Positions 19,427 through 30,456 of a stretch of 64,000 bases of DNA are shown here, one piece after another. The DNA is from Synechococcus sp. Cruz-7E5 (GTDB taxonomy: Bacteria > Cyanobacteriota > Cyanobacteriia > PCC-6307 > Cyanobiaceae): NCBI RefSeq assembly GCF_024345995.1, contig NZ_JAGQCE010000006.1, positions 62,001 to 126,000 on the forward strand. Reading direction: 5' to 3'. Numbering within the stretch: the first letter of the stretch is position 1; every line of letters begins with the position of its first letter. The position numbers and the translations under genes are program-made. Under the pieces are notes generated by a model, which worked only from the letters and a program-made list of their open reading frames with translations, had not been told where the DNA came from and ran no database searches.

Positions 19427-20707
19427 TCAGTCCGCCCGGGCCGCCCGGGCCGCCCGGGCGATGGCGCCTCCGGCCAGCCAGCCGCTGGTCCAGCAGTGCT
19501 GGAAGTTGAAGCCGCCGGTGACTCCGTCCACATCAAGCAGTTCTCCGGCGAAGTACAAGCCGGGCTGCTTTCGGCTCTCCATCGTGGCCAGGTTCACTTC
19601 CCCCAACGTGACACCGCCAGCCGTGACGAATTCCTCGCCGAAGGGGCCGCGGCCGCCCACCGCGTAGGAGCTGGAGCGCAGGGCGCCCAGCAGATTGTCC
19701 TCGTCGCGCCGGCGCAGATCAGCCCAACGCTGGTCGAGAGCCACACCATGACGGTCCAGGAGGTGAATCCAGAGCCGGCGGCTGAGCTCGGGCCAGGGGC
19801 GGGCATTCAGCAACTGGCGACGGGCCTGCTGAGCGCGGGCGTTCCGGAAACGTTGCCTGAGCTCATCGGCGGAGCAGCCGCCGCTCCAGTCGATGGAGAG
19901 CTCGGCCCGGTAGCCGCTGTCTTTCAGTGCCCGGGCCGCAAAGGCGGTGAGCCGCAGGGTGGCCGGACCGCTCACCCCCCAGCCGGTGATCAACAGCACC
20001 CCGCGCTCACGAAAGCGCCCTGAGGGCAGCCGCAGCTCCAGTCCCACCGGATCCATCACCACTCCGCGCAGGGCGGCCAGGGGATTGGCCTCCAGGGCCA
20101 GGGTGAACAGGGAGGGCACCGGTGCCACCACGGCATGGCCCAACTGACTGGCCAGCTGACGGCCACTGGGATGGCCCCCGGTGGCGAGCAGCAGGCGATC
20201 GGCGCTGAGGGTGCTGGAAGCCCCATGGGCCAGCCCCGGTGCCAGGCGCAGCCGCAGGTTGAAGCCACCACCCTCAAGCGGATCCACCTGGCGCAGGGAG
20301 GCCCCCCTCCACACCGTCACCCCGGCGGCGGCCGCCGCCGCCTCAAGCACGGCCACCACGCTGCTGGAGCGGTTGCTGCGGGGGAAGAGGCGGCCGTCGG
20401 GTTCCTCCACCAGTTCCAGTCCGCGCTCGGCGAACCAGGCCAGGCAGTCGCCGGGGGCGAAACGGCTGAACGGCCCGCGCAGGGCCCGCGACCCACGTGG
20501 ATAGTGCCCCACCAGAGCCAGCGGATCCCAGCAGGCATGGGTGACGTTGCAGCGCCCGCCGCCGCTGATCAGCACCTTGCCCAGCGGCTGGGGTGTGGCC
20601 TCCAGCAGCAACACCCCCGCCAGCCCCTGCTCCGCGGCGGTGATGGCCGCCATGTAGCCGGCGGGCCCGCCCCCGGCGACCACCAGGGACCAGTCGACAG
20701 GCAGCAT
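19427..20707 (-). CDS. BaiN/HI0933-family flavoprotein
   Basis: A 426-residue FAD-dependent oxidoreductase of the HI0933/YhiN (BaiN) family, whose physiological substrate is generally unknown. The dinucleotide-binding VVAGGGPAGYMAA sits at the N-terminus, followed by the family hallmark ISGGGRCNVTHA. A C-terminal FAD-binding GLYFAGELLDVDGVTGGFNFQ ends the core. The tail is Ala/Arg-rich (RAARAARAD), encoded by a short run of CCCGGGCCG units. The start chosen is the ATG at 20707; the frame stays open far upstream as shadow of dusA. It is divergent from dusA, only six bases between the two starts. Confidence 0.88.
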   Translation of the reverse strand: MLPVDWSLVVAGGGPAGYMAAITAAEQGLAGVLLLEATPQPLGKVLISGGGRCNVTHACWDPLALVGHYPRGSRALRGPFSRFAPGDCLAWFAERGLELVEEPDGRLFPRSNRSSSVVAVLEAAAAAAGVTVWRGASLRQVDPLEGGGFNLRLRLAPGLAHGASSTLSADRLLLATGGHPSGRQLASQLGHAVVAPVPSLFTLALEANPLAALRGVVMDPVGLELRLPSGRFRERGVLLITGWGVSGPATLRLTAFAARALKDSGYRAELSIDWSGGCSADELRQRFRNARAQQARRQLLNARPWPELSRRLWIHLLDRHGVALDQRWADLRRRDEDNLLGALRSSSYAVGGRGPFGEEFVTAGGVTLGEVNLATMESRKQPGLYFAGELLDVDGVTGGFNFQHCWTSGWLAGGAIARAARAARAD

Positions 20708-20713
20708 GGGGGA

Positions 20714-23133
<2,420 letters not shown>

Positions 23134-23189
23134 CGAAGCCAAACCGTGCCGCGAAGCGTCAGCTTGGCATCCGACCCTGGCGGCCGCAC

Positions 23190-24554
23190 TCAGCCAGGCA
23201 GGGACGGAAGCACCACCTCCTCACGCACCTTCAGCACCACCATCGAGGCATCGTCGTTCAGCTGATGGTCAGCACCCACGAAGCGATCGAGCCGGTCGAA
23301 CAGTGCATCGAGAACACCCTGGGCGCTCTTGCCCGCCCGGCAGGCTTCTGCCAGGTGCCGCTGCAGCCGCTCCTCCTCGAAGCGTTCGCCCGTGAGGCCG
23401 AGGGCTTCACTGACCCCATCGGTGTAATAGAGCACCACATCACCGGGCTCCAGCAGCACCCGCTCGCAGCCGTACTGGGCCTCCGGTTGCAGGCCGATCA
23501 GCAGCCCGGGAGCGTCGAGGCGCTCCACCCCATGGCGCTGGTGCCGCCAGAGCAGGGGCGGATTGTGGGCGGCGTTGGCATAGCGCAGCAGGCGGCTGCG
23601 GGGATCGAAGTCGGAATAGAAGAGGGTGACGAAGCGGTGCGAGTGAGCCAGATCCTCCTGCGCCAGTTCGTTGAGGTCATGCAGAATCCGGTCGGGTGCA
23701 TGGCCGCTGAGCACCTCGGCCCGCAGCATCCCTCGCAGCAGGGTCATCAGCAGACCGGCTGGCACCCCCTTGCCCATCACATCGCCCATCACCAGGGCCC
23801 AGCGGGAAGTTTCGCGGCGGCGTCCGCTGAGCTGGGGCCGGGTCGGGATGAAGTCGTAGTAATCGCCCCCCACCTCGAAGGCCGGTCGGCAGCGGGCGGC
23901 CAGCTCCACCCCCTCAATCACCGGACAGTGGTCGGGGAGCAGCTGCGCCTGGATCTCGGCGCCCGTGTTGAGCTGGCGATCCAGGCGCTCATGACGGCGG
24001 CGGTCCTCCTGCAGCAGCTCGGTTTCAATCGCCACGCCTGTCAGGTCGGCCACCAGCTGCACGTGGCGGCGGTGGACATCGCTCCAGGTCAGGCCTTCGG
24101 CGCTGCCAAAGACGTAAAGGCGACCGCGGGCCCGGTTGCGGGCCACCACGGAGGTGCCGAACAGCTGCACCTCCCCCAGCAGACGGCGCACCTGCAGATC
24201 GAGCTGGGAGACCTCCTCCTCCTCAGCCAGACCAGCGGGCAGATCCAGCTCCCCCAGCAGGCGCACCAGTTCGCCGCTGCGGGCCGCGGGACTGGCCTGG
24301 GTGTGCTCCCGCCAGAGGCGCCCATCGGGGTGGAAGACCACCAACAGGCTGGCCTCGGCTCCCACCAGGCGAGAGGAGACCAAAGGAACCAGCTCCAGGA
24401 AGCGGTTCAGGTTGGTGAAGCTGCGTAGGGCAAAACCCAGGGAAGCCAGCAGCTCCTGATTGCGCCGTTGTTCGCGGCTGAGGCTATCGAGCAGTTGCCG
24501 CAGAGAAGCCGATGCCGTGAGGGCCTGGTGGGGCCGGGGCGATGGCAGAGGCAC
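23190..24554 (-). CDS. PP2C (SpoIIE/RsbU-type) serine phosphatase with N-terminal sensor region
   Basis: A 454-residue protein with a GAF-like sensor region (about residues 45-200), a short linker helix, and a C-terminal PP2C/SpoIIE phosphatase domain (about 220-445). The catalytic metal motifs [21 protein letters not shown] and YYTDGVSEA are intact. Such enzymes activate anti-sigma-factor antagonists. No antagonist or anti-sigma gene lies next to it, so its target is unknown. The start is uncertain because the reading frame runs into ftsY; the GTG at 24554 is the first start downstream of the ftsY stop. Confidence 0.85.
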   Translation of the reverse strand: MPLPSPRPHQALTASASLRQLLDSLSREQRRNQELLASLGFALRSFTNLNRFLELVPLVSSRLVGAEASLLVVFHPDGRLWREHTQASPAARSGELVRLLGELDLPAGLAEEEEVSQLDLQVRRLLGEVQLFGTSVVARNRARGRLYVFGSAEGLTWSDVHRRHVQLVADLTGVAIETELLQEDRRRHERLDRQLNTGAEIQAQLLPDHCPVIEGVELAARCRPAFEVGGDYYDFIPTRPQLSGRRRETSRWALVMGDVMGKGVPAGLLMTLLRGMLRAEVLSGHAPDRILHDLNELAQEDLAHSHRFVTLFYSDFDPRSRLLRYANAAHNPPLLWRHQRHGVERLDAPGLLIGLQPEAQYGCERVLLEPGDVVLYYTDGVSEALGLTGERFEEERLQRHLAEACRAGKSAQGVLDALFDRLDRFVGADHQLNDDASMVVLKVREEVVLPSLPG

Positions 24555-24630
24555 GCGGCTGGCGGAATGCGGCTCGAAACAGGCGGCCGCAGGGGCCGAA
24601 CGGTAGCAGTATTCCCTCAGTGGCTGCCGC

Positions 24631-26277
24631 TCAGCTGGAGAGGAGAGCTTCGACGAACTCGAAGCTGTTGAAGGGCCGCAGGTCACGGATGCCTTCGCCG
24701 GCACCCACGAAACGGATCGGCAAGCCGGCTTCGGAGGCCACCGCCAGCGCCACGCCTCCGCGGGCGCTGCCATCGAGCTTGGTCAGCACCACCCCCGTAA
24801 GCCCGGCAGCGCTGGCAAAGGCCATGGCCTGGCGCAGGCCATTCTGCCCCTGGCTGGCATCGAGCACGAGCAGGGATTCCACCACCGCCTCCGGAGCCAG
24901 CTTGTCAACGATGCGCCGCACCTTGCTCAGTTCCTCCATCAGGTTGTTCTTGGTCTGCAGCCGACCGGCGGTATCCACCAGCACCAGCTCGATGCCTTTG
25001 GAGCGGGCCGCGCCGATGGCGTCATAGACCACGGCGGCCGGGTCGGCATTGGCGCTGGGGTTGGCGATCACCTGCACACCACTGCGCTCGCCCCAGATGG
25101 TGACCTGCTGCACAGCGGCAGCACGGAAGGTGTCGGCAGCGGCGATCAGGCAGCTGTAGCCACTGCGCACCGCCAGATTGGCCAGCTTGCCGAGGGTGGT
25201 GGTCTTGCCCACTCCGTTCACTCCCACCAGCAACCAGACGTTGAGCCGGTCCCGCTGTGGGGCCAGCAGGGGCTCGCCACTGGCCGCGATCGGCGCCTCG
25301 AGCAACCCGCACAACTGCTCCTTGAGAAAGCGCAGACCCTCAGCCGGCTCCACCACCTCTTCGTTCAGGCGCCTGCGCAGGGCCTCGATCACCTGATCGG
25401 TAGCCTGCACGCCCACGTCGGCACGCAGCAGACTGGTTTCCAGATCGTCGAGCACCTCCGGGGTGAGGGGATCGTCGCCCAGGGTGTCGAGCAGCTGGGT
25501 GACCAGGCCGCGACGGGTCTTCTCCAGGCCGCGTCGCAGGCGGCTGAGCCAGTCGATCTCCTCGAGCGACACCTGATCGACGCGCCGGCCCTGGGCCGCC
25601 AGCACCTCGGCCGACCAGGTGAAGTCGGCATCGAAGGACCCCAGTTGCGGGCTGGCTTCCTCACTCGAGGGGGCAGGAGCGGCGGGAGCCTGCGTGGGGA
25701 TGGCAACGGCACTCGGCTCGGCCCTGGGCGGCGGGTCGGTGCTGGGGGCGAGCACGGTCTGCTGGCGCTCGGCCCGGCTGGCCGCGGCCAGCTCCAGCAG
25801 GGAGGGGCCGGCGGGGCTGCGACCCTCCAGCATTGGAGCTGATGGTGACTCCAGCGTTGGCAGCGGGGCGGGCACGGGCTCAGCCGCGTCAACTGGATCG
25901 GGTTGAGGGGCGGTGGTCTCATTCGCTTCAGGCGTTGGTTCAGACGCCTCGTGGACGGCAGACGCCTCGGGGACGGCAGCCGGCTGGCTGCGCTCCTGCT
26001 CCGCCTTGAGGCGGGCATAGGCCTGACGAGCCCAGTCCAGGGCGTCCTGATCCACAGCGGCGGCTGAGGCGGTGGCGGCTGAGACGGCTGAAGGCTGAGG
26101 TGCCTCCTCAGGCACGCTGGGGGGACCAGCGGCAGTTTGAGCTTCAGATTCAGCTCCAGATTCAGCCGTGTCTTTGCCTGTGTCTTCGGCTGTGTCTTCG
26201 CCAACCCCGGAGGCCGCGGCAGGCTCAGACGCCGCCTCGGTTGTGTTGGGGCGCCGCCGGAACCAGTCGAAGACCAT
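24631..26277 (-). CDS. ftsY: Signal recognition particle receptor FtsY
   Basis: Docks the signal recognition particle on the membrane so that membrane proteins are inserted co-translationally. The 548-residue protein has a long acidic, Ala/Glu-rich, low-complexity N-terminal A region (about 1-230), then the N domain and the SRP-type GTPase G domain: GVNGVGKTTT, ADTFRAAAVQQ, LVDTAGRLQ, LTKLDGSARGG and the final GVGEGIRDLRPF-type motif (VGAGEGIRDLRPF). The A region is variable across species. The gene lies between nusB and the PP2C gene, all minus strand. Confidence 0.95.
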   Translation of the reverse strand: MVFDWFRRRPNTTEAASEPAAASGVGEDTAEDTGKDTAESGAESEAQTAAGPPSVPEEAPQPSAVSAATASAAAVDQDALDWARQAYARLKAEQERSQPAAVPEASAVHEASEPTPEANETTAPQPDPVDAAEPVPAPLPTLESPSAPMLEGRSPAGPSLLELAAASRAERQQTVLAPSTDPPPRAEPSAVAIPTQAPAAPAPSSEEASPQLGSFDADFTWSAEVLAAQGRRVDQVSLEEIDWLSRLRRGLEKTRRGLVTQLLDTLGDDPLTPEVLDDLETSLLRADVGVQATDQVIEALRRRLNEEVVEPAEGLRFLKEQLCGLLEAPIAASGEPLLAPQRDRLNVWLLVGVNGVGKTTTLGKLANLAVRSGYSCLIAAADTFRAAAVQQVTIWGERSGVQVIANPSANADPAAVVYDAIGAARSKGIELVLVDTAGRLQTKNNLMEELSKVRRIVDKLAPEAVVESLLVLDASQGQNGLRQAMAFASAAGLTGVVLTKLDGSARGGVALAVASEAGLPIRFVGAGEGIRDLRPFNSFEFVEALLSS

Positions 26278-26283
26278 GCTTGC

Positions 26284-26898
26284 TCAAGAGACGGAGGTGG
26301 TGAGCCGGCGCAGGATCCCGTTGATCATCCGGCGGCCCTGATCATCGCTGTAGCGGTTGGCCAGCTCCACAGCCTCATTGCAGGCCACCGGAGCCGGGGT
26401 TCCGAAGGTGTGAAGATCCACAGCCGCCAGCCGCAGAATGTCGCGGTCGATGCGGGGCAGCCGGCCGAGGCGCCAGCCTTCCATCACTGCATCAAGCTGA
26501 GAATCCAGGGCTTCGCGGTCCTGAAGGACGGCACGGGTGCGGGCGAGGGCCCCTTCGCGGATCTCGCTCTGGTCGGCAAGCATCAGCAGACGGGGCAGCT
26601 CCAGGCTGGCGGAGAGCCGATTGAGCGCCAACTCGGCATGGGTCAGACCCTGCTGCAGGTAATCCCGCACCCGCGGCAATTGATCGGCCGCATCGATCAG
26701 TTCACTCTCGAGCAGTTGCTGCTGTGCCTGCTGCAGATCGATCTCAGCATTGTCGAGGGCCTCACGCACGTGCTGGGCCAAGCTGGCCAAGGCCTGCTGC
26801 AGCAGAGTCTCCAGCGGCAGATCAGCCGGTGGAACGCGGTCATTGACCTGGCCCAGCATCAGAAGGGCCAGTTCTCTGGAGATGGATCGACTCGGCAT
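26284..26898 (-). CDS. nusB: Transcription antitermination factor NusB
   Basis: All-helical RNA-binding protein that with NusE/S10 promotes antitermination on rRNA operons. The 204-residue protein is longer than the usual 140 because of an extra helical N-terminal region (residues 1-90), also seen in cyanobacterial NusB. The family core is LDAVMEGWRLGRLPRIDRDILRLA, VACNEAVELANRYSDDQGRRMINGIL. The ATG at 26898 (MPSRSISREL) is preferred over a start seven codons upstream. It ends six bases before ftsY and follows the DUF502 gene, forming a minus-strand cluster. Confidence 0.92.
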   Translation of the reverse strand: MPSRSISRELALLMLGQVNDRVPPADLPLETLLQQALASLAQHVREALDNAEIDLQQAQQQLLESELIDAADQLPRVRDYLQQGLTHAELALNRLSASLELPRLLMLADQSEIREGALARTRAVLQDREALDSQLDAVMEGWRLGRLPRIDRDILRLAAVDLHTFGTPAPVACNEAVELANRYSDDQGRRMINGILRRLTTSVS

Positions 26899-26927
26899 CG
26901 GGTGGGTCGAGGGTGGCAAGCCGCAGA

Positions 26928-27680
26928 TCAGGGCTTGTTGGGGGGAGAGGACGAGAACACAGGAGCACGCAGCTGGGCAAGCAGGCTGGAGAAGCTGCGG
27001 CTGGCTGGGATTTCTCGATCATCATCAGGGCTGACAATCCCTGCGGAGATGATCGTGCGAAACGCATCCTCCACCGAGAGGTCAAGATCGCGGACCGCGG
27101 TTTCCGGCACAACGGCGTACCAACCGGTGGTGGGGTTGGGAGCCGTGGGAATGAACACGCTCAGCATCGGTTGGTCGAAGCTTCCCTGCAAAGCACTGCC
27201 GAGGACACCGGTGACGAAACCGAGGGCAAACAGACCTTTGCGCGGATATTCCACCAGGACGACCCGCCGAAAGCGAGTGGAATTGTCACGGAAAACTGTT
27301 TCGAGCAGTTGCTTGAGTGTCTTGTAGACAGAGCCGGCAAGGGGAATGCGCTGGAGTGTTCCCTCGCCGAAATCCAACAGCCAGCGGCCGACGATGTTGC
27401 GGGCCATCAGGCCGATCAACAGAATTCCCAGCAAGGGAACCAGTAACCCGACACCCAGATTAATCAACTCTTGCAGGAGTGGATTAAGGGTATTGAAAGG
27501 ATTGAACTGCTTGGGAATCGAGGTCAGGAATGCGAGCACAAAACGGCTCACCGTGGTCGCCAACCAGATGGTGGTGGCCAGGGGTATGACCACCAGCAGA
27601 CCGGCGATCAGATCGTTTTTAAGGTCCTGCTGCAACCGGGTCCCCAACGGTTGATCAGGTCTGGGGCTCGACTGCACCAA
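26928..27680 (-). CDS. DUF502 family membrane protein
   Basis: A 250-residue integral membrane protein of the DUF502 family, with two hydrophobic segments (LIAGLLVVIPLATTIWLA near 25-42 and LGVGLLVPLLGILLIGLMA near 75-93). The conserved body follows: GEGTLQRIPLAGSVYKTLKQLLET and VEYPRKGLFALGFVTG, then FIPTAPNPTTGW. A plant homologue (LCV/COV family) acts in vascular patterning, but the bacterial function is unknown. The first codon is TTG with GTG following. It precedes nusB on the same strand, as in picocyanobacteria. Confidence 0.88.
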   Translation of the reverse strand: MVQSSPRPDQPLGTRLQQDLKNDLIAGLLVVIPLATTIWLATTVSRFVLAFLTSIPKQFNPFNTLNPLLQELINLGVGLLVPLLGILLIGLMARNIVGRWLLDFGEGTLQRIPLAGSVYKTLKQLLETVFRDNSTRFRRVVLVEYPRKGLFALGFVTGVLGSALQGSFDQPMLSVFIPTAPNPTTGWYAVVPETAVRDLDLSVEDAFRTIISAGIVSPDDDREIPASRSFSSLLAQLRAPVFSSSPPNKP

Positions 27681-27773
27681 GGATGGTCCCGGTTGTCCGG
27701 TTTTCGAATTGCTCAGATCAACCTAGCCAGCCGCCTGGTGCAGCAGCAGCTTCAGGATGGCTTCAAGGGATTC

Positions 27774-28421
27774 TCAGAGCAAAGCGGCCAGAGCCAGCAG
27801 GGTGAACGCCACAGCCAGCACCGCGGCTGAGCCGGTGCCTGCGTAACGGCGCTGATTCACCGCCAGACCCTGAGCCCGCTCCGCTTCCTGGACCTGCTGC
27901 TCCATCTGCTGCAGCTGGCGGTCGATGAAACCGCGGGCAGCCTGCTGCTTCTGCTCGTCAGTGGCCTGGGGCGGGACCTGACCCGACTGCTCGGCCTGGC
28001 GCACCAGTTGCTCCAACACCTGGGGATTCTGGCTCTGCTGCTTGGCCATCTCCAGCTGGCTGCGCTGGGCGGTCAAGGTCTGCTCGTTCTTGGCAGTCAG
28101 CACACCATCGCCGCTGATCGCCACCGGCACCGACACCGCCAGGCCAATGGCAAGCAGAGCAGCCAGAGCAGCCACGAGCCAACGCAGGGGGGTGCGGGAG
28201 TCGGTCTGATCGAGGCGTGAGCCGAACAGGGCCAGCAGCAGGCCCACCAGGGCCATCGGTGACTGGGTGATCAGGCGCTCGATCACCATCTGGCGGAAGG
28301 CCTCCTCCTGCCAGCTCCAGGCGGAAACCACCGCCGCCAGCTGCAGCACCAACAGCACGACAAGGGTGAGGCCGAGCCAGCGCAGGAGATAGCCGAGTCG
28401 GCCAGTTGAGGCAGGAGTCAC
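27774..28421 (-). CDS. HpsJ-like membrane protein, hypothetical
   Basis: A 215-residue membrane protein with four likely transmembrane helices: about residues 12-30, 53-66, 80-97 and 197-215 (C-terminal, ending LLALAALL). A cytoplasmic or periplasmic Gln/Glu-rich helical segment of about 85 residues (LEMAKQQSQNPQVLEQL to QEAERAQG) lies between TM3 and TM4. The fold pattern and the RLITQSPMALVGLLLALFG segment resemble the HpsJ-like family of cyanobacteria, which is linked to exopolysaccharide secretion, though I could not confirm this. The start is GTG. It is divergent from queG with 31 bp between. Confidence 0.55.
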   Translation of the reverse strand: MTPASTGRLGYLLRWLGLTLVVLLVLQLAAVVSAWSWQEEAFRQMVIERLITQSPMALVGLLLALFGSRLDQTDSRTPLRWLVAALAALLAIGLAVSVPVAISGDGVLTAKNEQTLTAQRSQLEMAKQQSQNPQVLEQLVRQAEQSGQVPPQATDEQKQQAARGFIDRQLQQMEQQVQEAERAQGLAVNQRRYAGTGSAAVLAVAFTLLALAALL

Positions 28422-28452
28422 AGCAGGATGACAATCAGCGGCAACTGTACGG

Positions 28453-29451
28453 GTGAGATCAGGCCATCCCCAGCAACCGGCCGCAACGCCCGAATCTGAG
28501 CTCCGCCTTCAGGAGCTGGCGATTGCACTCAAGGAACAGGCCAGGTCCCTGGGCTTCGAGCCGGTGGGGCTGGCAGCCTTACCAGGCGATGGGCGGATGC
28601 CCCTGCGCACTGCGGCGCTGGAACGCTGGCTGGAGGCCGGTCACCAGGCCGGCATGGCCTGGATGGCCGATCCCCGACGCCGCGAAGTCACCAGCCTGCT
28701 GCCCGGCGTGCGCAGCCTGCTGGCCGTGGGTCTCAACTATCACGTGGCCATAGGGCGTAAGCCGGGCAGCCTGGCCGTCGCCCGCTACGGCTGGGGCAGG
28801 GATTATCACCGGGTGATTGATGGACGTCTGCGTCGGCTGGGGCGCTGGCTGGAGGAGCAGTGCCCTGGCGTGGCCTGGCGGGCCTGCGTCGACAGCGCCC
28901 CCCTGCTGGACAAGGCCTGGGCCGAACAGGCGGGTCTTGGCTGGATCGGCAAGAACGGCAACCTGATCCACCCCCGACGGGGATCGTGGATGCTGATCGG
29001 CCACCTGCTCACCACGGCCGATCTGCCTGGCGATGCTCCATCTGAACCTCTCTGCGGCCGCTGCAGCCGCTGCCTCGAGGCCTGCCCCACCGGGGCCATC
29101 AGCGAGCCCTTTGTGGTGGATGCCAACCGCTGCCTCGCTTATCACACGATTGAAAACCGAGACGACACGCTTCCGGCGGCCATGACAGCGGCCATGGGTC
29201 CCTGGGTGGCTGGCTGCGACATCTGTCAGGACGTCTGCCCCTGGAACCAGCAGTCGCTTCCCAGCTCGGAGGATCCAGACCTGCAGCCCAGGCACTGGCT
29301 GCTCAACCTGCACGCCGAGGAGGCCCTCACCTGGAGTGATGCCGAGTGGGACGAGCGGCTGAGGGGGTCGGCCCTGCGACGGATCAAGCCCTGGATGTGG
29401 CGGCGCAATCTTCGGTCGGCCCAGGCCGAGACCCCAGAAGCAGACCCCTAG
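28453..29451 (+). CDS. queG: Epoxyqueuosine reductase QueG
   Basis: Reduces epoxyqueuosine to queuosine in tRNA anticodons, using cobalamin and two [4Fe-4S] clusters. The 332-residue protein has the QueG features YHVAIG, a catalytic-Asp region CVDSAPLLDKAWAEQAGLGWIGKN, and the two ferredoxin-like cluster motifs CGRCSRCLEACPTGAI and CDICQDVCPWNQ. It starts with GTG at 28453. It is not next to other queuosine genes. In the picocyanobacterial gene order this gene (often called a 4Fe-4S protein) sits next to the TPR gene. Confidence 0.93.
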   Translation: MRSGHPQQPAATPESELRLQELAIALKEQARSLGFEPVGLAALPGDGRMPLRTAALERWLEAGHQAGMAWMADPRRREVTSLLPGVRSLLAVGLNYHVAIGRKPGSLAVARYGWGRDYHRVIDGRLRRLGRWLEEQCPGVAWRACVDSAPLLDKAWAEQAGLGWIGKNGNLIHPRRGSWMLIGHLLTTADLPGDAPSEPLCGRCSRCLEACPTGAISEPFVVDANRCLAYHTIENRDDTLPAAMTAAMGPWVAGCDICQDVCPWNQQSLPSSEDPDLQPRHWLLNLHAEEALTWSDAEWDERLRGSALRRIKPWMWRRNLRSAQAETPEADP

Positions 29452-29459
29452 GCTGAACC

Positions 29460-30380
29460 ATGGATCTCATAGCTGGCATGGCTCCGCGCTGGTTCAACTC
29501 TCTGGCGTCGGCTCCCCTGGCCCTGGCCCTGGCCATCGGCCCAGCAGCTTCGGCGCAGGCCCTCGTTCCTTATGTCTACGTGCCCAGGGCAGAGGAACTG
29601 GAGGCGGCGGGACTGGGCATCGCCCAGGCGGCCACGCGGCTGCTGCGGCTGGGCCAGGCCGACGACGCGGCCCGGTTGGCGGGCCTGACGGTGCAGCTCC
29701 TGCCCAACGACCCCCGCGGCTGGGTGCTGCTGGCGGAAGCGCAGCTGCGCAGCAACCAGATCAAACCCGCCGGCCAGTCGCTGGCGCGGGCAAAGGAACT
29801 CGATCCGCGCAACCCCGGCATCTGGTTCGCGGAAGGCTCTCTGGCCCTGCGGGATGGTCAGCCCGGCCAGGCGGTCGGTCTGCTGGAAACCGGTCTGAAG
29901 TTAGACGGCAAGAATCCCGGCGCCCACTTCGACCTTGGCAACGCCCACCTGCTGCTCAACAATCCCCAGGCGGCGCTGGGGTCATTTGACCGGGCCTCGG
30001 GCCTGCGCAAGGATTTCTGGGAAGCGATCAACAACCAGGGGCTGGTGCTCTATGAGCTCGGCCGCAACGACGACGCCATCCGGCGCTGGCGCAGGGCCCT
30101 GGCGATCAATCCCAAGGCCGCCGAACCCATGCTCGCTCTGGCTGCGGCACTCCACACCCGGCCGGGCGACCAGAAAGAAGCCCTGGAGATGGCCAGCCAG
30201 GCCCTGGCGATCGAGCCCAACTACGTACTGGATGCATATCAGAAGGAGCAACTCTGGGGTCCGCGGCTGCGCAGCAGCACCCGCGTCCTGCTTGAGAACC
30301 CGGCAATGAAGGCCGCCACCGACCGGGCCAATGCCAACGCCACTGGCAGCAGCGATGGGGAAGACTCCGGGGAGGAGTGA
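29460..30380 (+). CDS. TPR-repeat protein with signal sequence
   Basis: A 306-residue protein with a signal peptide-like hydrophobic N-terminus (residues 8-35, ending ASAQA) and six or so tetratricopeptide repeats over residues 45-265, recognisable by AARLAGLTVQLLPNDPRGWVLLAEAQLR and GAHFDLGNAHLLLNNPQAALGSFDRA. The tail is acidic (SSDGEDSGEE). TPR proteins act as binding scaffolds; in cyanobacteria some (Ycf37-like) help photosystem I assembly, but this assignment is not shown. It lies eight bases after queG and 76 bases before gyrA on the same strand. Confidence 0.85.
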   Translation: MDLIAGMAPRWFNSLASAPLALALAIGPAASAQALVPYVYVPRAEELEAAGLGIAQAATRLLRLGQADDAARLAGLTVQLLPNDPRGWVLLAEAQLRSNQIKPAGQSLARAKELDPRNPGIWFAEGSLALRDGQPGQAVGLLETGLKLDGKNPGAHFDLGNAHLLLNNPQAALGSFDRASGLRKDFWEAINNQGLVLYELGRNDDAIRRWRRALAINPKAAEPMLALAAALHTRPGDQKEALEMASQALAIEPNYVLDAYQKEQLWGPRLRSSTRVLLENPAMKAATDRANANATGSSDGEDSGEE

Positions 30381-30456
30381 GGCCGGACGCTGGATGGGGC
30401 CCCACCAGAGAGGATCTGTAGGCTGAGCGCCTTCCGCCCTCAGATCCCAGAACCGG

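Noticed and set aside
19436-19462. CCCGGGCCG-type repeat units
   Set aside because: Part of the Arg/Ala-rich tail of the baiN-like protein, too short and coding to be treated as a separate repeat element.
27681-27773. Possible small RNA or gene in the gap between the DUF502 and HpsJ-like genes
   Set aside because: No hairpin followed by a T-run, no frame with sensible composition; nothing supportable seen.
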